Shown: in pieces, positions 11,768 through 22,085 of the stretch
How the letters are laid out: every line of letters starts with the position of its first letter
Numbering within the stretch: the first letter of the stretch is position 1
DNA from: Sporothrix humicola
Lineage: Eukaryota; Ascomycota; Sordariomycetes; Ophiostomatales; Ophiostomataceae
Direction: 5' to 3'
Assembly (NCBI GenBank): GCA_021396245.1
Contig: WNYE01000132.1
Location: 1 to 64,000 of the forward strand
Length of the DNA: 64,000 bases
Notes under the pieces: model-generated
What the model was told of the DNA's origin: nothing
What the model saw: the letters and a program-made list of their open reading frames with translations, nothing else
Databases searched by the model: none
Program-made: the position numbers and the translations under genes

Positions 11768-14700
11768 AGCCGGGGTGACGGTATCGATGGAAGAATGTGA
11801 CAATCGAAGTCCCGGGTTCAATGCACTTGACAGAAGTGTGGTCAAAGTGAAGTTTGAAACAAGTTGCAAACAAACTCGCGATGTTGTGCCTTTTGCTTTT
11901 TCTAATGGGTTTTTCTCGGCAGCCGCCTTTCACAAGTCAGCCTTACGACACGCGGGATGACGTTGCGTGACACGAATCTCTGTGCTAAAAGCAGCTAAAA
12001 AGAGGGCACCCAAAAACGCTGTTGTGGGGAGGCAAAAAATTGGCTTTTTGGCTGACGACGTTAGTGCGCGGCGCGGCTTAGCCCGTGGAGCTTCTACAGT
12101 AGGTGCAGTGACGCGCATCTTTTGGGATCTTCTTGTCGTGATTACAGTGGGAAAACGAATACACGAGAAGAGAAAAAAGGCTGAATCCCAAAATCTCACT
12201 GGCATGGGCTGTCAAAATGGTTTTTATTTGCTAATTGCAGCCTAACAGTGGGATTAAGGAACACGCTGTAGCCTAATATGATCTGTGAACAACATACGAC
12301 AGAGATGCAGCCAAGCCGAAAGATTCGATTACAGAAAATGGGTTGACAAAGAGGTTGAGGAATCACACATAATTACCGATATCTTCAAGATATATGAGCA
12401 GTTTGGTACTTTTGTGAAACGGAAATGTAGTCGGATATTCAATTTTATTAGATTATTCAATATTGAAGAACAAGAAAATTCCAAGGTTCATTTTTTTTTT
12501 TTTTTTTTTTTTTATTAAATCTGTGTACTGTCGTCATTGTCAATGTCCACGTAGCCTATTTTTATCATCCTACAAGGCGAATCGCTTGAGATATGACATT
12601 CAACGGCCTTGATCGTAATATATACAAGACATGCTTAACATACGCCCACCCTTTCTCACTTCCCAGACAGCCAATCTCAACATTGACACTTATATATCGA
12701 AGTTGAGGCAAAACGCAGAGGACGGAACCAAAATGCAAACTGCAAACGTTCATCGGCGCTTACATCGATATGCTTAAATAAGCTTGCGTAATGCTCTGTA
12801 CGCTTGTTTCGATTATCCTTCCGAGGGTGAATAAACAGAAACCTATCGAGAATTCACATGATATGACGAGGCCAGGCCAAGTGAGCCGTTGAGGTTAGCC
12901 ACACGAATACACAGAAATACACAAAATGGGGCATTTGTAGAGTTACATTGCCGCCCACCGCCGGTGTGGCTCCAAGAAGCCCCTTCTCCTCTTTCTTACT
13001 TTTCCTAGCCGTTTTTGTCGCCATGTTCCGAGTCTCAAAACATCTTGTTTTGGGTAACGCCAGAGTCGTATTCAAGGTGTAGGACAGGAATACGCGTAAT
13101 TGAGAGGCAAGAGGAAAAGAAATACGAAAATGGCGTGCATCGTAAGAGCTGAAAAGGCATAGAAACAGCCAAAATGTTTCATCACAATATGAAACGGCAG
13201 ACTCAAGATGGACGACGAGGGATGGCAGCAGTTTGCCACAGGATATGAGAGACCTTATGACAAGAACTGTACAATATGGAAAAGAGATAATGGAAGAAGA
13301 ATAGAACACAAAGAACCTCATCCTTTGAGATATGATCTTGGTTCGGCATGGCAAACTGGTTCTTGGCCATATCCTTCATTAGAACGGATCGACGAGCCCG
13401 CCGGCACAGCCGGTCACGAAGATCATAAGAGGCAGCCCAAGAAATCAGGCATAAAAAGAGGCATAAAATAGAGGGATCTTGAGGCCAATGTAGAAAAGCA
13501 AAAGAGCAGGGGAAACAACAAGGGCAGCCCCATTGATCGGCCAGAGTTGCCCGGAACTTCGCGGATGCGGACTGGGGTTCAAGGATGATGGAAAAGGCAA
13601 AAAGTAAAGAGACAAGAGAAAAATCTAGACCTTGCTTGGCTTTTCGTGATGGGAGAATGCCGTCGAGGATCGATAAGTCGAGAAAGAGAGCAAGTGAGAA
13701 AGCTGTCCCGAGGAGAGGGACAAGGGAGAAGGGGTCGAGGCTTTTGCGGCTCTCAAGGTTTGAGAACAGGGGTTCTGAGGGAGCAATCAAACCCGACGCA
13801 CCAGTGTTTTTGGGTGGCGTGCAGGGGTTGTGGCGGTGGGTGCGCTCAATTGTGGTTATTTTGGTGGGATAGCAACTTTAGCGGCCTTTTTGGCATTTTC
13901 GGGTCTTATTTTGGCGGGTTTAGCGGGCTCTTGGGAGCTCCATGTCAAACCTTCCCAGGCTCTATTTTTCTTCTTTCAGGGGAGCAAAGGGGATAAGGTT
14001 TGAAATGTGTGGGAAAAAGGGTCTGTGGTTGCAGTTGCCCAAGTAGCGCTAAACCCAAAAGGGTACGGAACGTGGGCCAAAAAGCTTGGGTTCGAGCTTG
14101 TGTGGGGCTCCTGTCGCAACGACATGCTCGATGCTGGGTCGCTCTTTCCACGAGCAGTCTCGACCCCGAAAAAAAAAAGGGAAGGAAGAGGCGAGATGCT
14201 TGACAATGCATTAAATTTCCAGTACGCCGTAGTTACTACACTTTGTCGTTCGTGCCTTCCGCGGATGCGACTTTGGAACGCAAAAGACAGAATGGGCATT
14301 ACGACGTGCGTCGTCGTATGTCGTCAACGCGGGGCGGATCTTCAGATGTGGAAAGAACGACCGAAACGCAGGAAACAAAAGAAACAAAGGGCAACGCAGG
14401 CAAATATCTGAACGTCCAAACATTTGCACCTCGACCACGAAGTATGCCTTTCTCCACGTCTGTTCTCGATGCTGAACTGCCTTGCCCATTATGCCCGCCA
14501 TTTCCATCATGCCATCCGGAGGATACCGACACACGAACGCACGCCATTTGGTGACGATGGCATTTCTGTCAGCCTTTTCTCCCTTTTCTTTTTCTGCCAT
14601 CTTCACTTTTCGGATGTTTTCTCCATATCATCCCGTCTTGACCTGATGTCTAGTCAAACTCTGGTCTGACCGGAGAGAATGGTTTCCCCTCAATGGGCTC

Positions 14701-16145
14701 CTGGCAGCCACGGGCCAGCCACTGGGTTGTCTCCTGTCTCAACATGTATCAAGAGTCAACAAAAGAACAAAAGTACTTTTTCTTTTCTTCTTTCGTTTGG
14801 AATCCAGAGCCACAGCCTCAATCAGCCTGACATCTCGAGCGAGGCTACTGCTTCTCGGACAGATTGAAGCCGCCGATGTTTGCATCCGGTCTCTCTTTAC
14901 ATGGGATGTGGACGGGCTGACCGTTGTGATTTGCCCAGTGTTGCATGACTCGGCGCAAAATGGAGACAGAAATTGACGGAAAACAACAAAAGAAGACAAG
15001 GAAAGGGAAGCAAACACGACCCAAGACCAGACCCGGCAGGAAAGTTCGGAGTAACAAGAAACAGACTCGCCAAGGGTACGACGTTGTCTGACGACGCCGT
15101 TGGGATTGTTTTCTTTCTTTCTTTCCTTCTTTCTGGCTTTTCTCTGCATGTTTTCCCAAACTTCTCTTCTCCTTCTCCTGTTTCTATTTCCCCCTTCTCT
15201 CGGGACATCCTCTTTTGGCCACCTCCTCCACCACGTCTTCCACCTCCACATCCTCACAAACCCACCTTTTGACAACCCCTGCCAGCTTTTTTTATTATTA
15301 TTTTTCTCTTCCCCGTGCAACCTGCAACAGTAACTGCATTGTCACCGCACAGACTGCCGCCCACTGCTTCTCGCCGAGAGTCTGCCCAGCACCACACGGA
15401 GTTGTCCCAACTTGGGCGTGTCACCCTTGACAGTCGTCCGACCCCTCTTGGCGGGTTTTGCTGTTTTGCTAACCATTCTACGACGTATGTTCCATCATCA
15501 TTTTTCCCTTTCCTGTCTTTGCTCCGTTTTCCATACTCCAAACTCCGTGTGTACATTCTATCTCTTCTCTGTGACCCTGGATGCTCAGCCTCCCAATGAT
15601 CTGAGGTCGATCATCTGGGCAATGATGTGCCTTCAGGGGTCGAAAAGGTGAGTGGGACACTGGAAAGAGGAGAAAGGGAGTGGGAAAAAGAGAAAAAGGA
15701 AAATGTCCATGTTACAGTTGCTTAGACGGATTTGCAGACGATTGTGGCGATGACCGCCAGAAGGCATGAACGCGAGTCGTGCTTTCCCTTTCGAGAAGCC
15801 AACATCGACATTCGATATTTAAGGTTGCTATGATCCGCTCGTTCCATCGATCACTTCTTTTGTTTCCCCTCTCTCTTCACCTCACTCTTCCATCATCAAC
15901 AGACTTTTCAGTTTGCCTTTTGTCTTTCTTTTTCTTTTTTGTTTTCACTTCTCAACTTCAATTCTTCACTCCTTTTTTGGCCTGGTGTCATTTCAATACA
16001 GACTTTTAACAAACTCTTTTTTTAACACTCTTTTCAACGTACAGCTTTTTTGTTTACTTTCACGGCCTAGATCGGTCTCGTTTTCGTTTTCTTCTCTCCA
16101 GTCTACTTTCGACCTCGTTTCGACCAACTCCTTATCATTACCAAA
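11768..16145. other. Gene-free region
   Basis: No convincing coding region. The longest open frame (13203-13790, minus strand, 195 codons) has irregular composition and no domain. 12240-12850 is A/T-rich and includes a 23-base T run and a small perfect palindrome (12379-12393). From about 15080 to 16140 the plus strand is C/T-rich and probably forms the promoter and 5' leader of the secreted-protein gene that starts at 16146. Confidence 0.5.
12491..12513 (+). repeat. Poly(T) tract of 23 bases
   Basis: A run of 23 thymines within an A/T-rich intergenic stretch. It is either a microsatellite or the poly(A) of a minus-strand insertion; no flanking duplication was found. Confidence 0.9.
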
Positions 16146-17484
16146 ATGGCTCGCTCTCTTGCTGCTCTTCTGGCCGGTGAGTCTATTCCTCTCGATATAT
16201 ATTTGCTAACATTATCGACAACCACTAACACTTACAGTGGCCACCATTGTCATGGCTGTTCCCAGCCCCATCACTCCCGACCCCAACGGCGACAAGAACG
16301 TTGGCAATGGCCAGGGTCTGCAATTTATCACTGGTGGCTGTCTGAGCACCGCCGACTGTAGCCAGGCTGTCGTTCAGTCCTGCTGCGCTTTCATTGCCGG
16401 CGGTGCTTCCACTGGTATCTGCTCCGGCGCCGCTGTCGGCAACGTTAACGGCAAGGCCGGCTGCGGTTTCGGCGACGGCGGCAGCTCCACCGATACTGCT
16501 GCGACTTCGGCAGCTTCTACCCCGGCCACTGCCGCGACATCCAACACCGGCGGCTCGACTTCGTCCGACCAATGCACCGTCGACACAAGCCTTGCTGGCA
16601 GCCAGAGCGTCGGCACCGGTTCCGGCAACCAGTTCATTACCGGCCAGTGCTTCAGCGCCGCCGATTGTCAGTCCGGCTGTTGTGTGGCCCAGGCCAGCGG
16701 CCCTGCTCTCTGCAAGGCCCAGATTGTCACCGAGGAGGCCGGCCTGACTTGCGACTTCTCCTGCTCGGGCAGCTCCGCCAACAACAAGGCTGCCGCTACT
16801 GACTCAACCACCACCACAACTACTACCACAGAAGGTACTGAATCTGGTTCGGACTCGGACACGTGCCCCGCTGATGACGAGGCGGACTCTCCGTCGTCGT
16901 CGTCTTCTGATAACTCTTCTAACAATGCCTCTTCAGGTTCTGGATCTTCGGGTACTTGCCCTGCCATTGACACCAGCCTTGCTGGCAGCCAAAACGTCGG
17001 CACTGGCTCCGGCACGCAGTTTATCACTGGCCAGTGCTTCACGTCGGCCGATTGCGCCTCGGGCTGCTGTGTCGCCCAGTCGAGCGGTATCTCGCTGTGC
17101 AAGGCCGAGCTGGTGACGACCGAGGCTGGTCTGAGCTGTGAATCGAGCTGCACGGGCGGCTCGGCGGCTTCGTCTTCGTCGTCGACTGTTTCCTCTTCGA
17201 CTTCTTCGACCTCTTCGACGTCTAGCGACAACTCTGGCAGCTCGACCGGCTCTGACTCGACCACTACTGCCTCGTCTGGCTCTGGCACGTGCGCCGTCGA
17301 CAACAGCCTGCCTGGCGCCGCCAACGTTGGCACGGGCAGCGGCACGCAGTTCATCACGGGCCAGTGCTTCAGCTCGGCCGACTGCCAGTCTGCGTGCTGC
17401 GTGGCCCAGTCGAGCGGCGTTGCGCTGTGCAAGGCCCAGCTTGTGACGGCTGAGGCCGGCCTGAGCTGCGACTTTAGCTGTTAA
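16146..17484 (+). CDS. Secreted four-module Cys-rich protein, BAS2-like
   Basis: A secreted protein of 425 residues from two exons (16146-16176 and 16238-17484). The 61-nt intron has a GTGAGT donor, CTAAC branch candidates and a TTACAG acceptor, and interrupts the signal-peptide coding. The spliced N-terminus is a Met-Ala-Arg start followed by a long Ala/Leu/Val core, a clear signal peptide. The rest is four Cys-rich modules of about 64 residues, each built around G-(S/Q)-G-x-QFITG-x-C, an (S/A)ADC and a CC pair, separated by Ser/Thr-rich linkers likely to be O-glycosylated. From memory this pattern matches the small biotrophy-associated secreted protein 2 (BAS2) family of plant-associated fungi, which is normally one module of about 100 residues. 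Module 1 keeps the family-type GCGF end; modules 2-4 end in EAGLxC-x-x-SC. Function unknown: wall-associated or effector-like roles are both possible. It is convergent with another secreted protein. Confidence 0.85.
16573..17481 (+). repeat. Three near-identical Cys-rich modules (intragenic repeat)
   Basis: Modules 2, 3 and 4 of the secreted protein lie at 16573-16764, 16957-17151 and 17290-17481. They are 64, 65 and 64 codons long and share most residues, including QFITGQCF, the CCVAQ segment and LCKA. They are separated by Ser/Thr-rich linkers of 64 and 46 codons. A first, more diverged module lies at about 16290-16480. This is an intragenic duplication. Confidence 0.9.
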
Positions 17485-17992
17485 GTGTTAAGTGGTGTAC
17501 TCTCTTCCTTTTTTTTTCTTCTTCTTCTTTCACTCTCATAGCTTGAGGACTCATTGACTTGATCGTCTTCTCTGCATCCTTGTACTTGTACCACTTTTCC
17601 TTTCCTTTTCTCTCTCTCTGTCTCTTTCCATATCCTCTCTCTCCATTTTACTCTTCTTTTGTACATCTTAAACACTTCATTACAATGGCAAGGCTTGCGC
17701 CTTTTTGGTTCTGGGAACATCAACATCATAGGCGATCATTGTGAGACAGAAAATTCAAAATCACTGCAGAAGGCAACACTGAAACAGAAACAATCAATAT
17801 CGCATACGTCAAGTAGCTGAGCTACTGCGACATGGAGGCCTCGTGCACTTTTATTCTATTTCTTTTCTCTTTTTTCACAATTATACCATTGGGTCTCTAG
17901 TTTCTTTTCTTGGTCTTAAGTCTCAAGTTTTGGCTCATTTAGGAGCTTCAGTATGAAAACAATATGACATGACTTTATACATGCATAGTACC
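17485..17992. other. Convergent 3' intergenic region
   Basis: This 508-base gap between two convergent secreted-protein genes is C/T-rich near 17505-17660. It holds a perfect inverted repeat, AGTAGCT-G-AGCTACT, at 17812-17826, which might act in transcript 3' ends. No gene is seen. Confidence 0.5.
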
Positions 17993-20900
17993 TCAAGATA
18001 TGGTGATGTTGACTGTGACTGCCGCTGTCCCTTCTAGCGGTATGTGCCATCCACCTCGAGATCGCGGTATAGCTGTACCAGACTGTTGTCCTAAGGCAAC
18101 CGTATAATTGACACCTTTGGCCGAAGTCGATGTTGATGACATCCAGAGGATTGTGGCATTTGTTGGTGGCCCTTCCCCGCGTTGTCTCATCGTTAGAGAT
18201 AGGCTGTGAGGTTCCGAGGATGAAGATGACACAGTATCGATGATTCCGGCATCGATAGTGATGGATAGCCCCAACGGGCCCCAGAAAACGCGCTTCCGCC
18301 ATGCATCACGGGGTTGAGCGGTTGTCGTTGTATTGGTCTCTGACAGAACACCGCCATAGCACAGCAGTCGACCTGTACCCAAAAGCTCTGTATCTTGCAC
18401 AACAAATGTTCCACCACCAAGTACCATTCCCAGAAAACCAGGCCCATAGTCTCCCGAGTATGCATCCCAGGCCAGTGTGTCGGGAAACGAGTGGAACGAG
18501 GCTGATGCAAACCCATCAGCGCCAATGTTTGCTAGTGGTACAGAAGTGCCTGCGTACCCAAGGCGGACAAGGTAGGCAATGTCTTTGCTAGAAACGTCGA
18601 CGCCCGTGGCTGCTCTCAGTAAAACAAGACCATTTAGGGCGGATCCGTAGTGGTGAACTTGTCGCTCGATGCGTGCTAGTTTCCCACCATAGACATTGTC
18701 CCAGTACCGTCGAGCATTGCCATTCCACGCCCAATGCGGAACTGACGGCATGAACCCGATGACAGTGCCAACGGCTTTCTGAGCGGTTGACCGGTCGCCA
18801 AAATGGGTCGCCCAGAGATGCACGCCTTCTTGGGCGGTCGAGTCCCAGGCCATCTCGCTACCGAAGGGAACAGTAGCAGCAGCCCATCGACGGGCACGAA
18901 CTCGCATCTGAGACTCAATGGCAGTGGCAGCTGTCTGTATCCAGTCTGTTTTAACATTGATGTTGACCTCGCCGACCTCTCTCTGTAGGTCTTTTAGTAG
19001 CTCCCCAAAGACAGTCTCTCCCATAAGGCCGTCATTCGCATGTTGAGCCTTGTATGCTCCCGAGTTCGTCGTTGCCATAGCCCTTTGCACCGTTTCGGAA
19101 GCTTGCCTAAGATACCACAACCATGGTGGGTTCTGTGCACCTAGAGTAAAGGACATGTAAGTGTAGTTTTTGGAGATGCTCGCCAATACATCTGGGTATG
19201 CTCTTGCAGCGCGATACATGGCCCAATATGTGGCCACAACGTGCACATAGTCGTAGGCGCCGTCCGTCGTATAGGCTTGAGTACGGGTCCAAGAAGTCCA
19301 TGAAGACCAGTCCAAGGACTTGTTATAGGCATACTTGGGAAGGACGGCCGGATCATGGAAGAAGGCGCTCTTGCGCACCCCGTATGGATCGTTGCTGCTG
19401 GTATTCCCGTTTTGCATAACTCCCCACAGCACACGGTCAACAAACGGCACGAGCACGGCCAGCTCGGCGGCATCTGGGAGCACGGCTTGCTTGGCAGCGG
19501 CTGCTAAAAAGGAACCAGCGCCAGCCTCGTCACTTAGGCCGGCAATCCAGACTCGGGTTTCCTGGCGTACGACATCGCCTACTTCGGCGTCATATGAAAG
19601 GATCGACGGAGCCTCGCCTCGGCCGAATGGATCGCTCGAGTCGGTGAACAGCTGCTTCGTAGTAAGGAACCGGCCAAGATCAGATACAGCGGTGGCAGCC
19701 GGCTTTGTCACATAGTAATGAGCAGCTTGAAGCGTGGTATCGTTCGCGTTGGAGTGGTACGTGATATCAAGCCGGACACGGCCCCATGAAGACGAAGACG
19801 GTGTCACGAGGTATTCCAGAGGTGCGTGTGTGTTTGAAGTATTTTCGACTGGAGCAAGGTCCAAAGCTCCAGGAGGATCAACTGCCATTGTGATATTGAT
19901 AGTGTCATTTGGTGGCCAGACAAATAATTGTCCGGGCAGGTCTCGAGACAGAACATAGCCTGGAACACTGCGAACAACGGGCATGTCTAGACCAGTCCGT
20001 CGGAGTGTAACATCTACTGCTGCGGGACCAACGTTTGTTGACGCACTCCCACTGGCTGTGAGCGAGAATCGAAGTCCAAACTCGATCGAGTCGCCAGGTT
20101 TCCGCAGGACAACTGGTCCTCGTCCACGCCCATTCCAAGATGCACCGTTTCTGCTGCCAGCCACACCCCGAATTTGCTTTGGCCGCCACTCGTTGTCGGC
20201 CCATGTCGATGTAACAGTCTGCCATTCGTAAAAGCCTTCAAAAGACTGCGTGCCGTATGTGTTGACTATATCGTCAGCACCGCTTGGTTCGTCCAGATTG
20301 CGGTAAGCTTCGAAGGGAGTCTTTGTTCCTTGGAGTGGCGTCACGAGTAGTACACTGGTATTGGCCTGGCCATTGACAGGTGCAATTCTCAAGAAACCGG
20401 CGTCCATGCCAATGTATGGATCGGCGAGTGAGCACAAGGCCTGGACATCCTCTGGACGGCGACCTGTAAAAATACTGTTGACAGTAGTAGGGAAGCCGAG
20501 GCCACCAATTTCGAGTGCTGGGGCATTGCCAGAAGACGTTGTTGGCTGGTAAGTGATGCGAAACCGAAGGCCGAGATCGCCGTCCACATCGAGCCATTCT
20601 CTGACGATAGTGAACGGAGGGGCATTGCTGTCAGTTGACGAGAGTGTTGGGCCGAGATCCGCACTTGCGAGAACAGTTGTGTTGGCGGTGGAGGAGGAGG
20701 ACTGCTTGTCGATTGAAAGTGCGGTAACCGGCTTCCGTGCAGCCGACGAGCTCACATCGATCCATGACGAAGGTGATCCGGTCGTCGGAACGAGGCGATA
20801 TCTGAGGTTGACGTCGCCCCAGTGGTGCTGGCCATTGCGCGCGCGGCTGGTGAGGCGGTCGCGAGGGAGAAAGTCAAAGGGTAATGAGGAGCCACCGGAC

Positions 20901-21091
20901 TTCTTCAGCGACACCAAGACTTGTGCATCTTTGACGAGATCTGCGGAAAAATGGCTAGTTGTCAACGACACAAACCCGTGAGAAAGACCGAGCGTGTCGT
21001 TTTGGCTGCTACTACCAGTCCTCTGTCCGTAAACAGAAAGACCGAACTGCAGACCCGCCGCGGCAACAACTATCCACAAGGGAAGGTGCAT
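17993..21091 (-). CDS. Large secreted protein, DUF5695-like putative glycosidase
   Basis: A 1032-residue protein in a single exon. It begins with a signal peptide (about residues 1-22, a hydrophobic Val/Ala/Leu core) and carries many N-glycosylation sequons. An N-terminal beta-rich part of about 450 residues (LPFDF, HHWGDVNLRYR) precedes an alpha-helical part (about 500-900) with aromatic-rich helices, WDSTAQEGV, GFMPSVPHWAWNGNARRYWDN and HHYGSALN. Such order and motifs fit fungal proteins annotated as DUF5695 or six-hairpin-glycosidase-like, so an extracellular carbohydrate-active role is plausible but not shown. A smaller C-terminal beta domain (about 900-1032) ends the protein. No GPI signal or transmembrane helix is seen at the C-terminus. 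Family assignment is from memory; the substrate is unknown. Confidence 0.7.
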   Translation of the reverse strand: MHLPLWIVVAAAGLQFGLSVYGQRTGSSSQNDTLGLSHGFVSLTTSHFSADLVKDAQVLVSLKKSGGSSLPFDFLPRDRLTSRARNGQHHWGDVNLRYRLVPTTGSPSSWIDVSSSAARKPVTALSIDKQSSSSTANTTVLASADLGPTLSSTDSNAPPFTIVREWLDVDGDLGLRFRITYQPTTSSGNAPALEIGGLGFPTTVNSIFTGRRPEDVQALCSLADPYIGMDAGFLRIAPVNGQANTSVLLVTPLQGTKTPFEAYRNLDEPSGADDIVNTYGTQSFEGFYEWQTVTSTWADNEWRPKQIRGVAGSRNGASWNGRGRGPVVLRKPGDSIEFGLRFSLTASGSASTNVGPAAVDVTLRRTGLDMPVVRSVPGYVLSRDLPGQLFVWPPNDTINITMAVDPPGALDLAPVENTSNTHAPLEYLVTPSSSSWGRVRLDITYHSNANDTTLQAAHYYVTKPAATAVSDLGRFLTTKQLFTDSSDPFGRGEAPSILSYDAEVGDVVRQETRVWIAGLSDEAGAGSFLAAAAKQAVLPDAAELAVLVPFVDRVLWGVMQNGNTSSNDPYGVRKSAFFHDPAVLPKYAYNKSLDWSSWTSWTRTQAYTTDGAYDYVHVVATYWAMYRAARAYPDVLASISKNYTYMSFTLGAQNPPWLWYLRQASETVQRAMATTNSGAYKAQHANDGLMGETVFGELLKDLQREVGEVNINVKTDWIQTAATAIESQMRVRARRWAAATVPFGSEMAWDSTAQEGVHLWATHFGDRSTAQKAVGTVIGFMPSVPHWAWNGNARRYWDNVYGGKLARIERQVHHYGSALNGLVLLRAATGVDVSSKDIAYLVRLGYAGTSVPLANIGADGFASASFHSFPDTLAWDAYSGDYGPGFLGMVLGGGTFVVQDTELLGTGRLLCYGGVLSETNTTTTAQPRDAWRKRVFWGPLGLSITIDAGIIDTVSSSSSEPHSLSLTMRQRGEGPPTNATILWMSSTSTSAKGVNYTVALGQQSGTAIPRSRGGWHIPLEGTAAVTVNITIS

Positions 21092-22085
21092 GGTTTCGAC
21101 TTAGAAGGTGGTTGCTGCTCATCCCAGATTGGAAGTCGTTGAAGTCGTTCGCACCTTCCCCATGTTTTTGTAACCCGGGACTCTGCAGAAAGAGGCAACC
21201 TTAGCCGGGAGAGACGGGCACGGGCTGAAGGAAGGAGCCAATCTGGGGCATGCGCAAGCCTTATATTGTGCCTCCAATTTTTTCATTTATTCATGGAATC
21301 TTTAACCTTTTAAGCCCACCACAATACGACGATCCAATATAGCCTCGTCTCTCCGCAGCCAGACAACCAGGTCCAGACATGCAGTGAGAAGATATGGCGA
21401 CAGAACTCTAGCCCAAAAGGTGTCGACAGCTTTTGTAAACAAAAGAAACCAACAACACTTGGGATTGAAGAACCGGAACCACGTAAAAAATTGATTGTGT
21501 GCTTGCTTTTTTGTTCTGCAGCAGAATGTTGAGCCTGTAAAGTGAGTTAGCGACTTGTTTCTGTAGAAAAGACCACTCACATTTCCGTCCGATTCACGGT
21601 TCACGGTTCGTCATCCTAGTACGCCAGTGACAAGCAAAGCGGGCTACCACGACAGAAGACGACAAAGAAAACAACAACAACAAAAAGGAAAACGGGAATT
21701 GGTATTCTTGTTCCTTGACCGAATGGTGGAACATTTGTAGTCGAGGACAGCATCGGGTGTCGTCCTGGTTTTCCGATAAAGAATGGGTGGCGCGCGCACT
21801 TCGAACGCTGTCCTCTCCTGTAGAAAAAGCGAGTTAAAAGTAAAATTGACAAAAGGGCCCTTCGCTGCATTGCCCCCAAGAAAAACCAATGCGAAAGAAA
21901 TAAGCTCAAAATCCGGAACGCCTGGCGCGTGCAAATGACCACATTGATCGTGGTTCCGAAAAACCGGTGAAGAATGCATCCCCTGAACGCCGGTTCATGT
22001 TCACAACCCCCTCCTGATGATATCGTAAAGCGTGATAAGAAATAACAAAAAAAAACCCGGGCATCGACTGCACATGATATGGCGT
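21092..22085. other. Intergenic region
   Basis: Region between the start of the DUF5695-like gene and the end of the poly(A) polymerase gene, both on the minus strand. It must hold the promoter of the former and the 3' region of the latter. No coding or repeat feature stands out. Confidence 0.5.

Noticed and set aside
13203..13790. 195-codon minus-strand open frame with hydrophobic segments
   Set aside because: Looks hydrophobic because the DNA is purine/pyrimidine biased; no family recognised and no coding pattern.
14085..14105. tRNA-like GGTTCGAGC
   Set aside because: No pairing T stem and no upstream A box at a proper distance.
16668..17432. 254-codon open frame antisense to the four-module protein
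   Set aside because: A by-product of the repeated sense modules; its apparent repeats mirror them.
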